This document shows, piece after piece, positions 9,610-21,347 of a stretch of 64,000 bases of DNA. Where the stretch lies: contig NZ_FNIM01000012.1 of the NCBI RefSeq assembly GCF_900103885.1, positions 1 to 64,000 of the forward strand, in the 5' to 3' direction. Every line of letters starts with the position of its first letter. The first letter of the stretch is position 1. This DNA comes from Actinomyces ruminicola. Lineage in GTDB: Bacteria; Actinomycetota; Actinomycetes; Actinomycetales; Actinomycetaceae. The position numbers and the translations under genes were made by a program. The notes below the pieces were generated by a model. The model was given only the letters and a program-made list of their open reading frames with translations. It ran no database searches and was not told where the DNA came from.

Positions 9610-10528
9610 CCCCCCGGGTCAGGCGCCGCTGGATCAGGCTGATCACGAGCACGGCGATGAAGAAGATCAGTGAGATCGCGCTGCCGTAGCCCATGTCCTG
9701 CTCGCGGTAGCCCTTGCGCACGGCGTGGTAGACGAGTGTGGAGGTGGCGTCCTGCGGGCCGCCGGAGGTCATCACGTCGACCTGCACGAACAGCCCGAGT
9801 GCGGCGATGGTGATGGTGACGATGATGAACACCATGGTGGAGTGGAGTCCGGGCCAGGTCACGTAGCGGAAGCGCTGCCAGCCGTTGACGCCGTCCAGCG
9901 CGGCGGCCTCGTACAGGGCCGGGTCAATGCCCTGCAGCCCTGACAGCCAGATGATCATGTGCAGGCCGACGGCCTGCCAGATGGACAGCACGATGATGGC
10001 GGGCATCGCCGTGCCGGGGTTGTTCAGCCAGGCGACGGCGGACCAGCCGCCGCCGGTGAGGGTGTTGAGCACGGAGTTGAACAGGCCGTTGTCCTGGTAG
10101 AAGAAGCTCCACAGGATGGAGACGACCACCATGGAGGTGACCACCGGCATGAAGATCATGGTGCGGAAGGCGGTCACCCCCTTGACCTTCTGGTTGACCA
10201 GGATCGCCAGTGCCAAGGCGAGCCCCGACTGACACGGCACCACGATGAGCGCGAAGAAGGCCGTGTTGGTCAGTGAGCGGATGAAGGTCGGGTCCGCGCT
10301 GAAGGCGCGGATGAAGTTGTTCAGTCCGATGAACTCGGGCGGGTTGGGTGAGATCAGGCGTGCGTTGGTGAAGCTCAGCACGAATGTCAGCACGATGGGG
10401 ATGCCCAGGAACAGCAGGAGCAGCAGCAGGGCCGGCGAGGACATCAGCCAGGCCGTGCGTGCCTCCTTGCGCAGCGCGGCGGAGCGACTGCCGCGCGTCT
10501 TCGTAGGTTTCGCGGATGCGTTGGACAT
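9602..10528 (-). CDS. Carbohydrate ABC transporter permease, MalF type
   Basis: This 308-residue permease is the partner of the MalG-type protein. Hydrophobic segments start at TAWLMSSPALLLLLLFLGIP. The EAA loop is YEAAALDGVNGWQRFRYVTW. Start ATG 10528 lies 5 bp after the binding-protein stop and gives the usual basic N-terminus (MSNASAKPTKTRGSR). A longer frame extends far upstream but overlaps the binding-protein gene and was rejected. The two permeases form the membrane channel for the sugar delivered by the lipoprotein. Confidence 0.92.
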   Translation of the reverse strand: MSNASAKPTKTRGSRSAALRKEARTAWLMSSPALLLLLLFLGIPIVLTFVLSFTNARLISPNPPEFIGLNNFIRAFSADPTFIRSLTNTAFFALIVVPCQSGLALALAILVNQKVKGVTAFRTMIFMPVVTSMVVVSILWSFFYQDNGLFNSVLNTLTGGGWSAVAWLNNPGTAMPAIIVLSIWQAVGLHMIIWLSGLQGIDPALYEAAALDGVNGWQRFRYVTWPGLHSTMVFIIVTITIAALGLFVQVDVMTSGGPQDATSTLVYHAVRKGYREQDMGYGSAISLIFFIAVLVISLIQRRLTRGDD

Positions 10529-10533
10529 GAGCG

Positions 10534-11829
10534 TCAGCCCTGCTGGTAGCCGTTGTTGGACTTGATATCGGCGTCGATGTCCTTGACCGCCTGGTCGAGC
10601 GTGGACTTCACGTCGGCGCCGGACACGATGTCGCGGGCGGCCTTGTCGAAGATCGAGGAGATGACCTTGTAGCCGGGCGTGGCGGGGCGCAGCAGCGCGT
10701 ACTTGGTGCCGATCTCGTAGACGGGTTCGAGCGCGCCGCCCTCCTTGTAGTAGTCGGTGCCCGGCGTAGCCGAGGGCACGGAGGGGAAGTTGCCGATCGC
10801 ATTGGAGTACTCGACCAGGTACTCGTCCCGCATGAGGAACTCGATGAAGGCGTTGGCCGCCGTCGGGTTGGAGCTGGTGGCGGAGACGCCCCACTGCCAG
10901 GAGCCGCCGCCGACGTGCGCGCCCTGGCCGAAGTCGACGGGCGGGAGGATGAGGACCTCGTCCTCGCCGAAGGTCTCCTGCGACTGGAGCACCTTCCAGC
11001 CACCGGCGTAGTAGAGCGGGACCTTGCCCTGCAGGAAGTCCTGCCCGTCCGTTGCGGGCGTCTCGGAGGCATAGCCCTTGGTGAAGCAGGAGCGGAACCA
11101 CTCGCCCCACTGCACGGCGGCGTCGCCGTTGAGGAAGCCCTCGGCGGTCTCGAAGGTCTCCCGGTCGATGAGGTCGCCGCCGAAGGACTGGAGCATGGGG
11201 GCGTAGGCGTAGGGCCACCACTCGGCGGTGTCCGCTACCGAGAAGTCGATGGCGTACTCGTAGTCGGGCAGCTCGGAGAGCTTGGCCAGGGCGTCGTCGA
11301 ACTCGTCCTTGGTCCAGGGCTTGTCAATCGTCGGGATCGGGACGCCCGCGGCCTCGAAGGCGGACTTGCGACCCAGGAAGCACAGGGAGGTGTCGTAGGG
11401 GCCCACCGAGTACAGGGTGTCGTTCCAGTAGCCCTTGGCGGAGTCGATGATGCTCTCCTCCAGCTCGGAGGAGATCTGCAGCGGCGCCAGGTAGCCCGCC
11501 CAGGCCCAGTTGGGCATGATCGGGCCGTCCAGGTCGAGGATGTCGGGCAGGTCGCCGGCCACGGCCGCGGCGGCGATGGCGTCGTTGTAGGAGGCCTGCG
11601 GGAAGGGCTTCACCTCAACGGGGGTGTCGGGGTTGGCCGCGTTGAAGGCGGCGACCGCCTTATTGACGACGGCGAGCTCCTCCTCGTTGCCGCCGTTGTG
11701 GGTCCACAGGCTGATGGTGCCGGAGGAGGCGGATCCGGAGCCGCCCTGCTGGGAGGAGCAGGCGGCAAGGGTGGCGGCCACGGCGGCGGTGGCGCCGAGG
11801 CCGAGGAAGGTGCGGCGGGAGGTGGACAT
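10534..11829 (-). CDS. Sugar-binding lipoprotein of the ABC transporter
   Basis: The 431-residue protein is a family 1 extracellular solute-binding protein. The N-terminus has a twin-arginine-like SRRTFLGLG, a hydrophobic core and the lipobox LAAC, so it should be lipid-anchored outside the membrane, possibly after Tat export. The family signature ISLWTHNGGNEEEL opens the mature domain. Many surface aromatic residues (WWPYAYAP, GGWKVLQ, GGGSWQWGV) fit a sugar cleft. The start at 11829 is preceded by GAAGGAG at 7-base spacing. An upstream in-frame ATG at 11850 is less favoured. It is the first structural gene after lacI. Confidence 0.93.
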   Translation of the reverse strand: MSTSRRTFLGLGATAAVAATLAACSSQQGGSGSASSGTISLWTHNGGNEEELAVVNKAVAAFNAANPDTPVEVKPFPQASYNDAIAAAAVAGDLPDILDLDGPIMPNWAWAGYLAPLQISSELEESIIDSAKGYWNDTLYSVGPYDTSLCFLGRKSAFEAAGVPIPTIDKPWTKDEFDDALAKLSELPDYEYAIDFSVADTAEWWPYAYAPMLQSFGGDLIDRETFETAEGFLNGDAAVQWGEWFRSCFTKGYASETPATDGQDFLQGKVPLYYAGGWKVLQSQETFGEDEVLILPPVDFGQGAHVGGGSWQWGVSATSSNPTAANAFIEFLMRDEYLVEYSNAIGNFPSVPSATPGTDYYKEGGALEPVYEIGTKYALLRPATPGYKVISSIFDKAARDIVSGADVKSTLDQAVKDIDADIKSNNGYQQG

Positions 11830-11854
11830 GGACACTCCTTCGTGTGTCATTGCG

Positions 11855-11909
11855 ATGGTTAACCGGGATGGTTGACCGGGATGGTTGACCGGGATCGGGG
11901 TGATCCCGG
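11855..11909 (-). repeat. Three 13-bp tandem repeats and a hairpin in the binding-protein leader
   Basis: The unit ATGGTTRACCGGG occurs three times without gaps (11855-11867, 11868-11880, 11881-11893). The first copy contains the perfect palindrome GGTTAACC. Overlapping the end is a hairpin, CCGGGATC-N5-GATCCCGG (11889-11909). The element sits between the lacI stop and the binding-protein start and may tune expression of the downstream genes. Confidence 0.6.
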
Positions 11910-11932
11910 GGCTTGTGGGTCCCGCCCGAAAC

Positions 11933-12934
11933 TTAGGCGGATGCGGGCGCGGTGGAACCGCGGACGATCAAGTCGCAGTGGAAGCGGTGGGTGGTGGCGG
12001 GGCTGGGCAGGTCGCCCGTGATCAGGCGGCGCACGAGCCAGTCGGCCATTTGGTAGTGCGGCAGCCGCATGGTGGTCAGCTGCGGCGACAGGTTGGTGGA
12101 GATCAGCCTCAGGTCGTCGAAGCCGACCACGGACAGGTCCCCCGGTATGGAGATGCCCAGCGCGGCGGCCACGCGATACACGCCCGCGGCCATGCCGTCG
12201 TTGTAGCAGAACACGGCGGTGGGGCGATCCGCCCGCTCGAGCAGACGCCCGGCGGAGGCGTCGGCCCCTGCGGGGTCGTTGCCGCCGCTGACCACCAGCG
12301 AGGGATCCGGGGTAATCCCCGCCTCGCGCAGCGCGTCCTCGTAGGCGGTGCGCCGCAGCCCGATGGCGATGGTGGTGTCGTCATGGGTGATGTGCCCGAT
12401 CCGGCGGTGCCCCAGGTCCAGCAGGTGAGTGACGGCGTCTCGGGCAGCGGTCTCCTCATCCGGTACGACACCGATTACGCCGTCCCGGTCCGCAAAACCG
12501 TTCAGCACGGCGACGTTGGCCGCCTCAGCGGGAATGTGCACCTGCTGGTGGTACATGGCGGCGTGGACAATGACGTCGACGCGCCGGGAGCGCAGTTCGC
12601 GCACGGCCCGGCGGGTCTGCTCCGGCTCTCCCCCGGAGTCGGTGAGCAGCACGGACCAGCCGAGCTCCCGGCTCGCGGTGAGGATGGCGTCGATCATGGC
12701 GACCGCGTAGGGGGTGGACAGCACGCTCTCGCCGAGCACGCCGACGGTGTGGGTGCGGCGGTTGCGCATGCCGCCGGCGAGCGCGTCGCGCACGTAGCCG
12801 AGGTCCTCGGCCGCCGCGCGCACACGCGCGGCAGTCGCCTCGGAGACCCGCCCCTTCGCCTTACCGGACAGCACCAGGGAGGCGGCGGCGGTGGAGACGT
12901 GCGCGGCGTCCGCGACATCGGCGAGAGTCGTCAT
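11933..12934 (-). CDS. LacI-family repressor of the sugar operon
   Basis: This 333-residue regulator has an N-terminal LacI helix-turn-helix (TLADVADAAHVSTAAASLVLSGK), a hinge region (VRAAAEDLGYVRD) and a periplasmic-binding-like effector domain. The C-terminal part has DLSVVGFDDLRLISTNLSPQLTTMR, the usual end signature. ATG 12934 was chosen over the adjacent ATG at 12937 because GGAGG is then five bases away and the protein begins MTTLADVA, as in relatives. It lies upstream of the transporter genes on the same strand and probably controls itself and the operon through the palindrome at 13013-13026. Confidence 0.93.
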   Translation of the reverse strand: MTTLADVADAAHVSTAAASLVLSGKAKGRVSEATAARVRAAAEDLGYVRDALAGGMRNRRTHTVGVLGESVLSTPYAVAMIDAILTASRELGWSVLLTDSGGEPEQTRRAVRELRSRRVDVIVHAAMYHQQVHIPAEAANVAVLNGFADRDGVIGVVPDEETAARDAVTHLLDLGHRRIGHITHDDTTIAIGLRRTAYEDALREAGITPDPSLVVSGGNDPAGADASAGRLLERADRPTAVFCYNDGMAAGVYRVAAALGISIPGDLSVVGFDDLRLISTNLSPQLTTMRLPHYQMADWLVRRLITGDLPSPATTHRFHCDLIVRGSTAPASA

Positions 12935-13012
12935 CATCCCCTCCTGTCAGCTCATCAGTGAGCCGGGCTGATTCGCCCGTTGACACGAGTGTGCGGTCTC
13001 CGCCGACGTTAA

Positions 13013-13026
13013 GTCAATCGATTAAC
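13013..13026. promoter_or_regulatory. LacI-family operator upstream of the sugar operon
   Basis: GTCAATCGATTAAC is an imperfect palindrome (12 of 14 positions) with the central CG typical of LacI-family sites. It lies 79 bp upstream of the regulator start, next to an AT-rich TATATATA stretch (13034-13041) that could serve as a -10 region on the minus strand. Confidence 0.6.
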
Positions 13027-13144
13027 GTCACGGATATATATACCCATTATGAGTGTGGGGCGGGGCGTGCGGCCGTAGAAGGTACCCGTCGGCGCAGTCC
13101 CTGTATCGTGCCCTTAACTCCGGGGGCTCCGCCCCGTCACTGCG

Positions 13145-14905
<1,761 letters not shown>

Positions 14906-14959
14906 TCAACGTAGCTGATGCCGCGAAACGCACCCGTCGCATTCACCGTCGGGGCCGAC

Positions 14960-16015
14960 TCACACGTCCAGGCCGTACAGGATGGTGCCACGAGTAGCGG
15001 TATAGCCCAGCTCCCGGAACAGGTCCACGGCGCCGCTCGGATCGTCGGACTCAAAGCCGGCCGCCGCATACTCCATGCCGTCGGCGGCATAGGCCTGCAT
15101 TACCGCGCTCAACAGCGCCCGGCCGACCCCGCGGGACCGATAATCGGCGAGCACCCCGATGACGTCGGTGTAGCCCTCGCACCAACCCAGCGCCTCCCAG
15201 TCCTGCTCGTAGCGGCTGGAGAGCGCATATCCCGCTACTCGAGCGCGGTCACCCGATCGGTCCAGTGCCACGAAGCTCCACTGGGGGGCGAAGTAGGCGC
15301 GCCCGGCCCGCCACTCCTCCGGACTCATGGAGCCGCCGCCGGAATCGGCGAAGGCCTGGTTGTGGGCGCGGCGCACGGCGTCGTCGAGCTCCTCCGACCA
15401 GGGCTCGATGCTCAGGAAGCCGTCCAGGTCCGCCTCGGGGATCGGCGTTGCCAGGGGACGACGCACTTCCCGGTACCAGCGGCGCGGCTCGAAGCGCAGC
15501 TCTGCCAGGTGGTCCTTCATGCGCTCGTCATCCTCAAGGACGGTGGTGACGATGTGAGCGGGCGCGGTGGCGGCGAGGGAGCCGGAAGGCTCGCCGGCAC
15601 GTTCGGCACCGATGAGATGGCGGGCCCGCTCGGTCTGCCAGTGCAGTAGCGCCACACCGATGCCGCGGTGGCGCCATTCCGGATCCACCGTCCCCGTCAT
15701 AGAGGCGTAGATCTCCGCCGCCGGCCGCAGCCGCACCAGTCCAAAGGCACGCATGACGCCGTGCTCGTCCCGGCCGGCCACCCCGGAGTAGGTGGGATCC
15801 ACGAAGTACTCGGCGGTTTCCTGGGCGGTGGTGCGGTAGGGCGGATTGTCCACCTCCTCCGAGCGGGCGATCAGGTCAGCGAGCTCGGCATTGTCGCGCG
15901 GACCGAGCGGCGCCCAGGTGAGAATGCGGGGCAACGCGGAGCGCGGGCCAGGGCGGAACATGGCCCACGGGCCGCCCGGGCCGGTGCGGCGGGTTGAGCC
16001 GTAAACCGGTGTCAT
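14960..16015 (-). CDS. Tandem GNAT-domain acetyltransferase
   Basis: This 351-residue protein contains two GNAT-type regions. The first has GTVDPEWRHRGIGVALLHWQTERAR, an acetyl-CoA pyrophosphate loop. The second has IGVLADYRSRGVGRALLSAVMQAY followed by GFESDDPSGAVDLFRELGYT. The two-domain layout resembles mycothiol synthase (MshD) and related actinobacterial proteins, but the substrate is not evident and the similarity may be only architectural. Start ATG 16015 has GAAGGAG at proper spacing. An upstream start at 16063 lacks this. It stands alone between pyrG and the topoisomerase gene on the same strand. Confidence 0.85.
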   Translation of the reverse strand: MTPVYGSTRRTGPGGPWAMFRPGPRSALPRILTWAPLGPRDNAELADLIARSEEVDNPPYRTTAQETAEYFVDPTYSGVAGRDEHGVMRAFGLVRLRPAAEIYASMTGTVDPEWRHRGIGVALLHWQTERARHLIGAERAGEPSGSLAATAPAHIVTTVLEDDERMKDHLAELRFEPRRWYREVRRPLATPIPEADLDGFLSIEPWSEELDDAVRRAHNQAFADSGGGSMSPEEWRAGRAYFAPQWSFVALDRSGDRARVAGYALSSRYEQDWEALGWCEGYTDVIGVLADYRSRGVGRALLSAVMQAYAADGMEYAAAGFESDDPSGAVDLFRELGYTATRGTILYGLDV

Positions 16016-16142
16016 ATGCGTCTCCTTCGACGGGACAGGGCCCGACCTTCGGCATGCGAGCAAATGGCTGCGGCCAGGTTACCCGAGCCGACCCGGTCAC
16101 GACGTGCGCCAGCGGTGCCGGTACCCGAGCCGGGTGCACGTC

Positions 16143-18362
<2,220 letters not shown>

Positions 18363-18368
18363 AGCTGA

Positions 18369-18374
18369 AATCTA
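18369..18374 (-). promoter_or_regulatory. Leaderless -10 box of the topoisomerase gene
   Basis: TAGATT ends six bases before GTG 18362 and no ribosome binding site is visible. Confidence 0.6.
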
Positions 18375-18565
18375 GCCGATGGCGGCAGCCGGTCCGGCAT
18401 CCCGCGCCGCCGGAGCGAATGTGGTCTTTGCCGGAGGCCGGCCTGCGCTACAGGCCGGCACCGCGCCCGATTCCCACCGTTCGCCGTGGGCGCAGGCGGT
18501 GCGCCGGGGGCGGAAAGCGGCCCGGGGCCGTTGGCGCGGCTCTCCGGTGGTGGTGGGATTGAGCC

Positions 18566-18841
18566 ATGAGCACGACAACTCCCATCTCCCCCGCGGTCGC
18601 CGATCCGGCGGCCGCACCCGAGCAGACCGTCGGCCCCGCCGCGGCAACCGAGACGCGTCCGCTCACCACCGCCGACCGCTGCGACCTCTGCGGCGCGCAG
18701 GCGTTCCTGCGCGTGGTGCTCGCCTCCGGCGAGCTGTTGTTCTGCGCCCACCACGGCCGTGCCCACCGGGAGGCGCTGGAGCGCCAGGCCCTGTTCATCC
18801 AGGACGAGTCCGCGCGGCTGAGCCGCCCGGAGGCCGACTAA
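18566..18841 (+). CDS. DUF7455 small zinc-ribbon-like protein
   Basis: The 91-residue protein has a variable Ala/Pro/Thr-rich N-terminus and a conserved C-terminal half: DRCDLCGAQAFLRVVLASGELLFCAHHGRAHREAL. The CxxC and CAHH groups could bind one zinc ion. Proteins of this type are widespread single-copy genes in actinobacteria and often lie near sigma factor or topoisomerase genes, as here, but the function is unknown. It is transcribed divergently from the topoisomerase gene, and its stop overlaps the thiD stop on the opposite strand by 4 bp. Confidence 0.85.
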   Translation: MSTTTPISPAVADPAAAPEQTVGPAAATETRPLTTADRCDLCGAQAFLRVVLASGELLFCAHHGRAHREALERQALFIQDESARLSRPEAD

Positions 18842-19686
18842 CCGGATTCCTCATCCATCCTTCGCTTTGTCCCTTCGCCCTCTGGCCGATTCGGCCAGAG
18901 GGCGTAGTAGTGGTGGACGGGGCCGTGCCCGCCGCCCACTGCGAGGCAGTCGGCGTGCTCCAGCGCCCCGGTCAGGTAGGTCTTGGCGTCGCGCACGGCC
19001 GCGATCCAGCTGTCCCGCTGCGCGCGCAGCGCCGCAATCGCCGAGGACAGCGTGCAGCCGGTGCCGTGGGTATTGCGGGTGTGCACCCGCCGCCCCGGCA
19101 GCGGCACCGTGCAGTCGGCGTCCGCGTACACGTCGGTGGCCCCGGCGTCCAGATGCCCGCCCTTGAGCAGCACCCGGCGGGCGCCGGCGGCGAGCAGCAG
19201 CTCCGCCTGTAGGCACAGCTCGTCGAGGTCCGCCGCCGGGGCGCGGCCCAGCAGGGCGGCCGCCTCGAGCAGATTCGGGGTGATCAGCTCCGCCCGGGCG
19301 CACAGGCGCCTGACGGCGTCCATGGCGTCGGCGTCGAGCAGCCGGTCCCCGGAGGTGGCCACCATCACCGGGTCCAGAACGGTGTGGCGCAGCGCTGGCA
19401 GGTACTCCCCCACCGCGTCGGCCAGCTCGGCGGTGGCGAGCATGCCGATCTTGGTGGCGTCGGGAGCGATGTCCGCCAGCAGCGTGTCCAGTTGCAGGCG
19501 CACGAAGTCCGCTGGAACCGCGTGCACGCCGGTCACCCCGCGGGTGGACTGGGCGGTCAGTGCGGTGACCGCGCTCATGCCGTAGGCGCCCAGCGCCCCC
19601 ATGGTCTTCAGGTCGGCCTGGATGCCGGCGCCGCCGGCGGGGTCCGAGCCGGCAATCGTGAGAACCTTGGGAATCGCGGCGTTCAT
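18838..19686 (-). CDS. thiD: Hydroxymethylpyrimidine/phosphomethylpyrimidine kinase
   Basis: This 282-residue ribokinase-fold enzyme phosphorylates HMP and HMP-P to HMP-PP in thiamine synthesis and salvage. Seen: VLTIAGSDPAGGAGIQADLKTM at the N-terminus, the pyrimidine site GAYGMSAVTALTAQ, DPVMVATSGDRLL, and the anion-hole motif NTHGTGCTLSSAIAA with catalytic Asp replaced in context by the usual GTGCT Cys-type loop of ThiD. The start overlaps the thiE stop as ATGA, so it is translated in a chain with thiE and thiM. Confidence 0.95.
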   Translation of the reverse strand: MNAAIPKVLTIAGSDPAGGAGIQADLKTMGALGAYGMSAVTALTAQSTRGVTGVHAVPADFVRLQLDTLLADIAPDATKIGMLATAELADAVGEYLPALRHTVLDPVMVATSGDRLLDADAMDAVRRLCARAELITPNLLEAAALLGRAPAADLDELCLQAELLLAAGARRVLLKGGHLDAGATDVYADADCTVPLPGRRVHTRNTHGTGCTLSSAIAALRAQRDSWIAAVRDAKTYLTGALEHADCLAVGGGHGPVHHYYALWPNRPEGEGTKRRMDEESG

Positions 19687-20339
19687 CGGCCCTCCTCCCA
19701 GGCCCGGCGCAGCGCTCGGGCGGCCGCGCGCGGATCGTCCGCGAGGCAGATGGCGGAGACGACGGCGGCCCCGGACAGTCCCCCGGCGCGCAGCGCGGGC
19801 AGGTCGGCGGCGCCGACGCCGCCGATGGCGACGCAGGGCAGTGCGGTTGAGGCGGCCAGCTGCGCGATACCGCCTACGCCCAGCCCGGCCGGAGCGTCGG
19901 TCTTGGTGGCGGTCGCCCGCACCGCGCCAATGCCCACGTGATCACACGCGCCCTGTTCCTGCGCCGCGATCAGCTCCTCGGCAGTGGCGGCGGACAGGCC
20001 CAGATAGGCATCGTCTCCGATGAGATCGCGCACCACGGCGGCAGGCAGATCGCTCTGGCCCACGTGCACGCCCGCGACCGGGGCGCCCAGACGGCGGGCG
20101 GCGAGGAACACGTCGATGCGGTCGTTCACGATCACCGGAACCACCTCGCCGACGGTACGGGCGACATCGACCACCTGAGACAGGAATTCGGCGCCGTCGG
20201 CATGCTTGTCTCGCACCTGTACGCAGGTGGCTCCGCCCTCGACGGCGTCCCTGACGGTGTCGGTGACGGTGCGGCCGCGGCGCCGGCACTGGCCGGCATC
20301 GGTGACCAGGTAGATCCGCAGGTCGGGTACGGGCCTCAT
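19683..20339 (-). CDS. thiE: Thiamine-phosphate synthase
   Basis: The 218-residue TIM-barrel enzyme joins HMP-PP and thiazole phosphate to form thiamine phosphate. Family motifs seen: [63 protein letters not shown] and [17 protein letters not shown] 20339 overlaps the thiM stop as ATGA. A frame extending upstream lies wholly inside thiM and was ignored. Between the kinases ThiM and ThiD, it completes a salvage route from thiazole and pyrimidine alcohols to thiamine phosphate. Confidence 0.96.
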   Translation of the reverse strand: MRPVPDLRIYLVTDAGQCRRRGRTVTDTVRDAVEGGATCVQVRDKHADGAEFLSQVVDVARTVGEVVPVIVNDRIDVFLAARRLGAPVAGVHVGQSDLPAAVVRDLIGDDAYLGLSAATAEELIAAQEQGACDHVGIGAVRATATKTDAPAGLGVGGIAQLAASTALPCVAIGGVGAADLPALRAGGLSGAAVVSAICLADDPRAAARALRRAWEEGR

Positions 20340-21169
20340 GAGACGGGGATCCTGGCGACGTCGTCGGCGTCCAGGGAGTACAGGGCGTCGAGCACGGCGA
20401 CCTGAAAGGAGCCGGGGCCCGAGGCGGTCTCGGCCGCTAGCTCCGCGGCGGCGCTGTAGACGGCGTGGCAGGCCACGGTTGCGGTGAAGGCGTCGGCACC
20501 CACGGAGCGCCCGGCGGCAACGAAACCGGCCACCAGGGCGCCCAGGGCGCACCCGCCCCCGGTGACGCGGGTCAGCAGCGGCGAGCCGCCGCCCACGCGG
20601 GCCAGGCACTCGCCGTCCACAATGGCATCCGCGGGCCCGGAGACGGCGACGACCGCACCGGTGCGGGTTGACAGTGCGCGGGCGGCGTCGAGCGCGGCGT
20701 CCACGGCGTCGGCGGTCTCCACGCCTCGGCCGCCCGCACCGGAACCGGCCAGGGCGATGATCTCCGAGGCGTTGCCGCGGATGACGGTGGGGCGCTCCTC
20801 CGCCAGCCGCTGGGCGAGCTCGGTGCGGTGCACCAGGGTGCCGACTGCGACGGGGTCCAGCACCCAGGGCACGCCCGCCGCCCGTGCTGCGGAGCAGGCC
20901 TCCGCGGCGGCCGCGCGCTGCTCGGGCTGGGGCGTGCCCAGGTTGATCAGCAGCGCCGAGGCGACGGCGGCGAAGGGCCCGGCCTCCCCGGTGATGTCAA
21001 CCATGGCGGGGACGGCGCCCGCGGCCAGCAGGACATTGGCGGTGAAGTTCGTGACCACCGAGTTGGTTATGCAGGCCACCAATGGGCCGGTGGAGCGCAG
21101 GGCCTCCAGCAAGGCCGCGGATCCGGTCGAGGCGGAAGGTACAGCAGTCTGGTGCGTGCACCGCATCAT
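20336..21169 (-). CDS. thiM: Hydroxyethylthiazole kinase
   Basis: ThiM phosphorylates the thiazole alcohol for salvage. The protein (277 residues from ATG 21169) shows [44 protein letters not shown] and the C-terminal catalytic loop [15 protein letters not shown], where Cys in GGGC matches ThiM. ATG 21169 was chosen because AAGGGA lies seven bases upstream and coincides with the 3' end of the TPP riboswitch. Starts further upstream (21190) would fall inside the aptamer. With no thiC or thiG nearby, the operon appears devoted to salvage. Confidence 0.95.
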   Translation of the reverse strand: MMRCTHQTAVPSASTGSAALLEALRSTGPLVACITNSVVTNFTANVLLAAGAVPAMVDITGEAGPFAAVASALLINLGTPQPEQRAAAAEACSAARAAGVPWVLDPVAVGTLVHRTELAQRLAEERPTVIRGNASEIIALAGSGAGGRGVETADAVDAALDAARALSTRTGAVVAVSGPADAIVDGECLARVGGGSPLLTRVTGGGCALGALVAGFVAAGRSVGADAFTATVACHAVYSAAAELAAETASGPGSFQVAVLDALYSLDADDVARIPVS

Positions 21170-21170
21170 G

Positions 21171-21242
21171 CGACATCCCTTCGTCAGCATTATCTGGACA
21201 GGTTCTACGGGTCTGTTCTCAGCCTTGCGGCACCCCGTGTCG
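21171..21242 (-). promoter_or_regulatory. TPP riboswitch (THI element) of the thiMED operon
   Basis: On the minus strand the conserved aptamer blocks appear in order: ACGGGGTGC, GGCTGAGA, ACCCGTAGAACCTG, then TAATGCTGACGAAGGGA. P1 can be drawn from CGACA (complement of 21238-21242) and TGTCG (21171-21175). The 3' strand of P1 ends one base before the thiM ATG, and the conserved GAAGGGA is also the Shine-Dalgarno. TPP binding should therefore block translation directly, without a separate expression platform. Confidence 0.93.
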
Positions 21243-21265
21243 TGGGCTCAACGGTAGCAAACAGC

Positions 21266-21301
21266 TCGCCGCCCCGGAACCGGGCGGTTCCGGGGCGGCG
21301 A
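21266..21301 (-). terminator. Hairpin terminator of rpoD
   Basis: A perfect 16-bp stem (TCGCCGCCCCGGAACC and complement) with loop GGGC lies 47 bp past the rpoD stop and before the thi leader. Confidence 0.75.
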
Positions 21302-21347
21302 AGCGGGCGGCGGACGGGACCGGGCCGTACGGCCGCTCCCGGGAGGC

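Noticed and set aside
21170-21190. Upstream thiM start at 21190
   Set aside because: It lies inside the TPP aptamer and lacks a ribosome binding site, whereas 21169 is preceded by AAGGGA.
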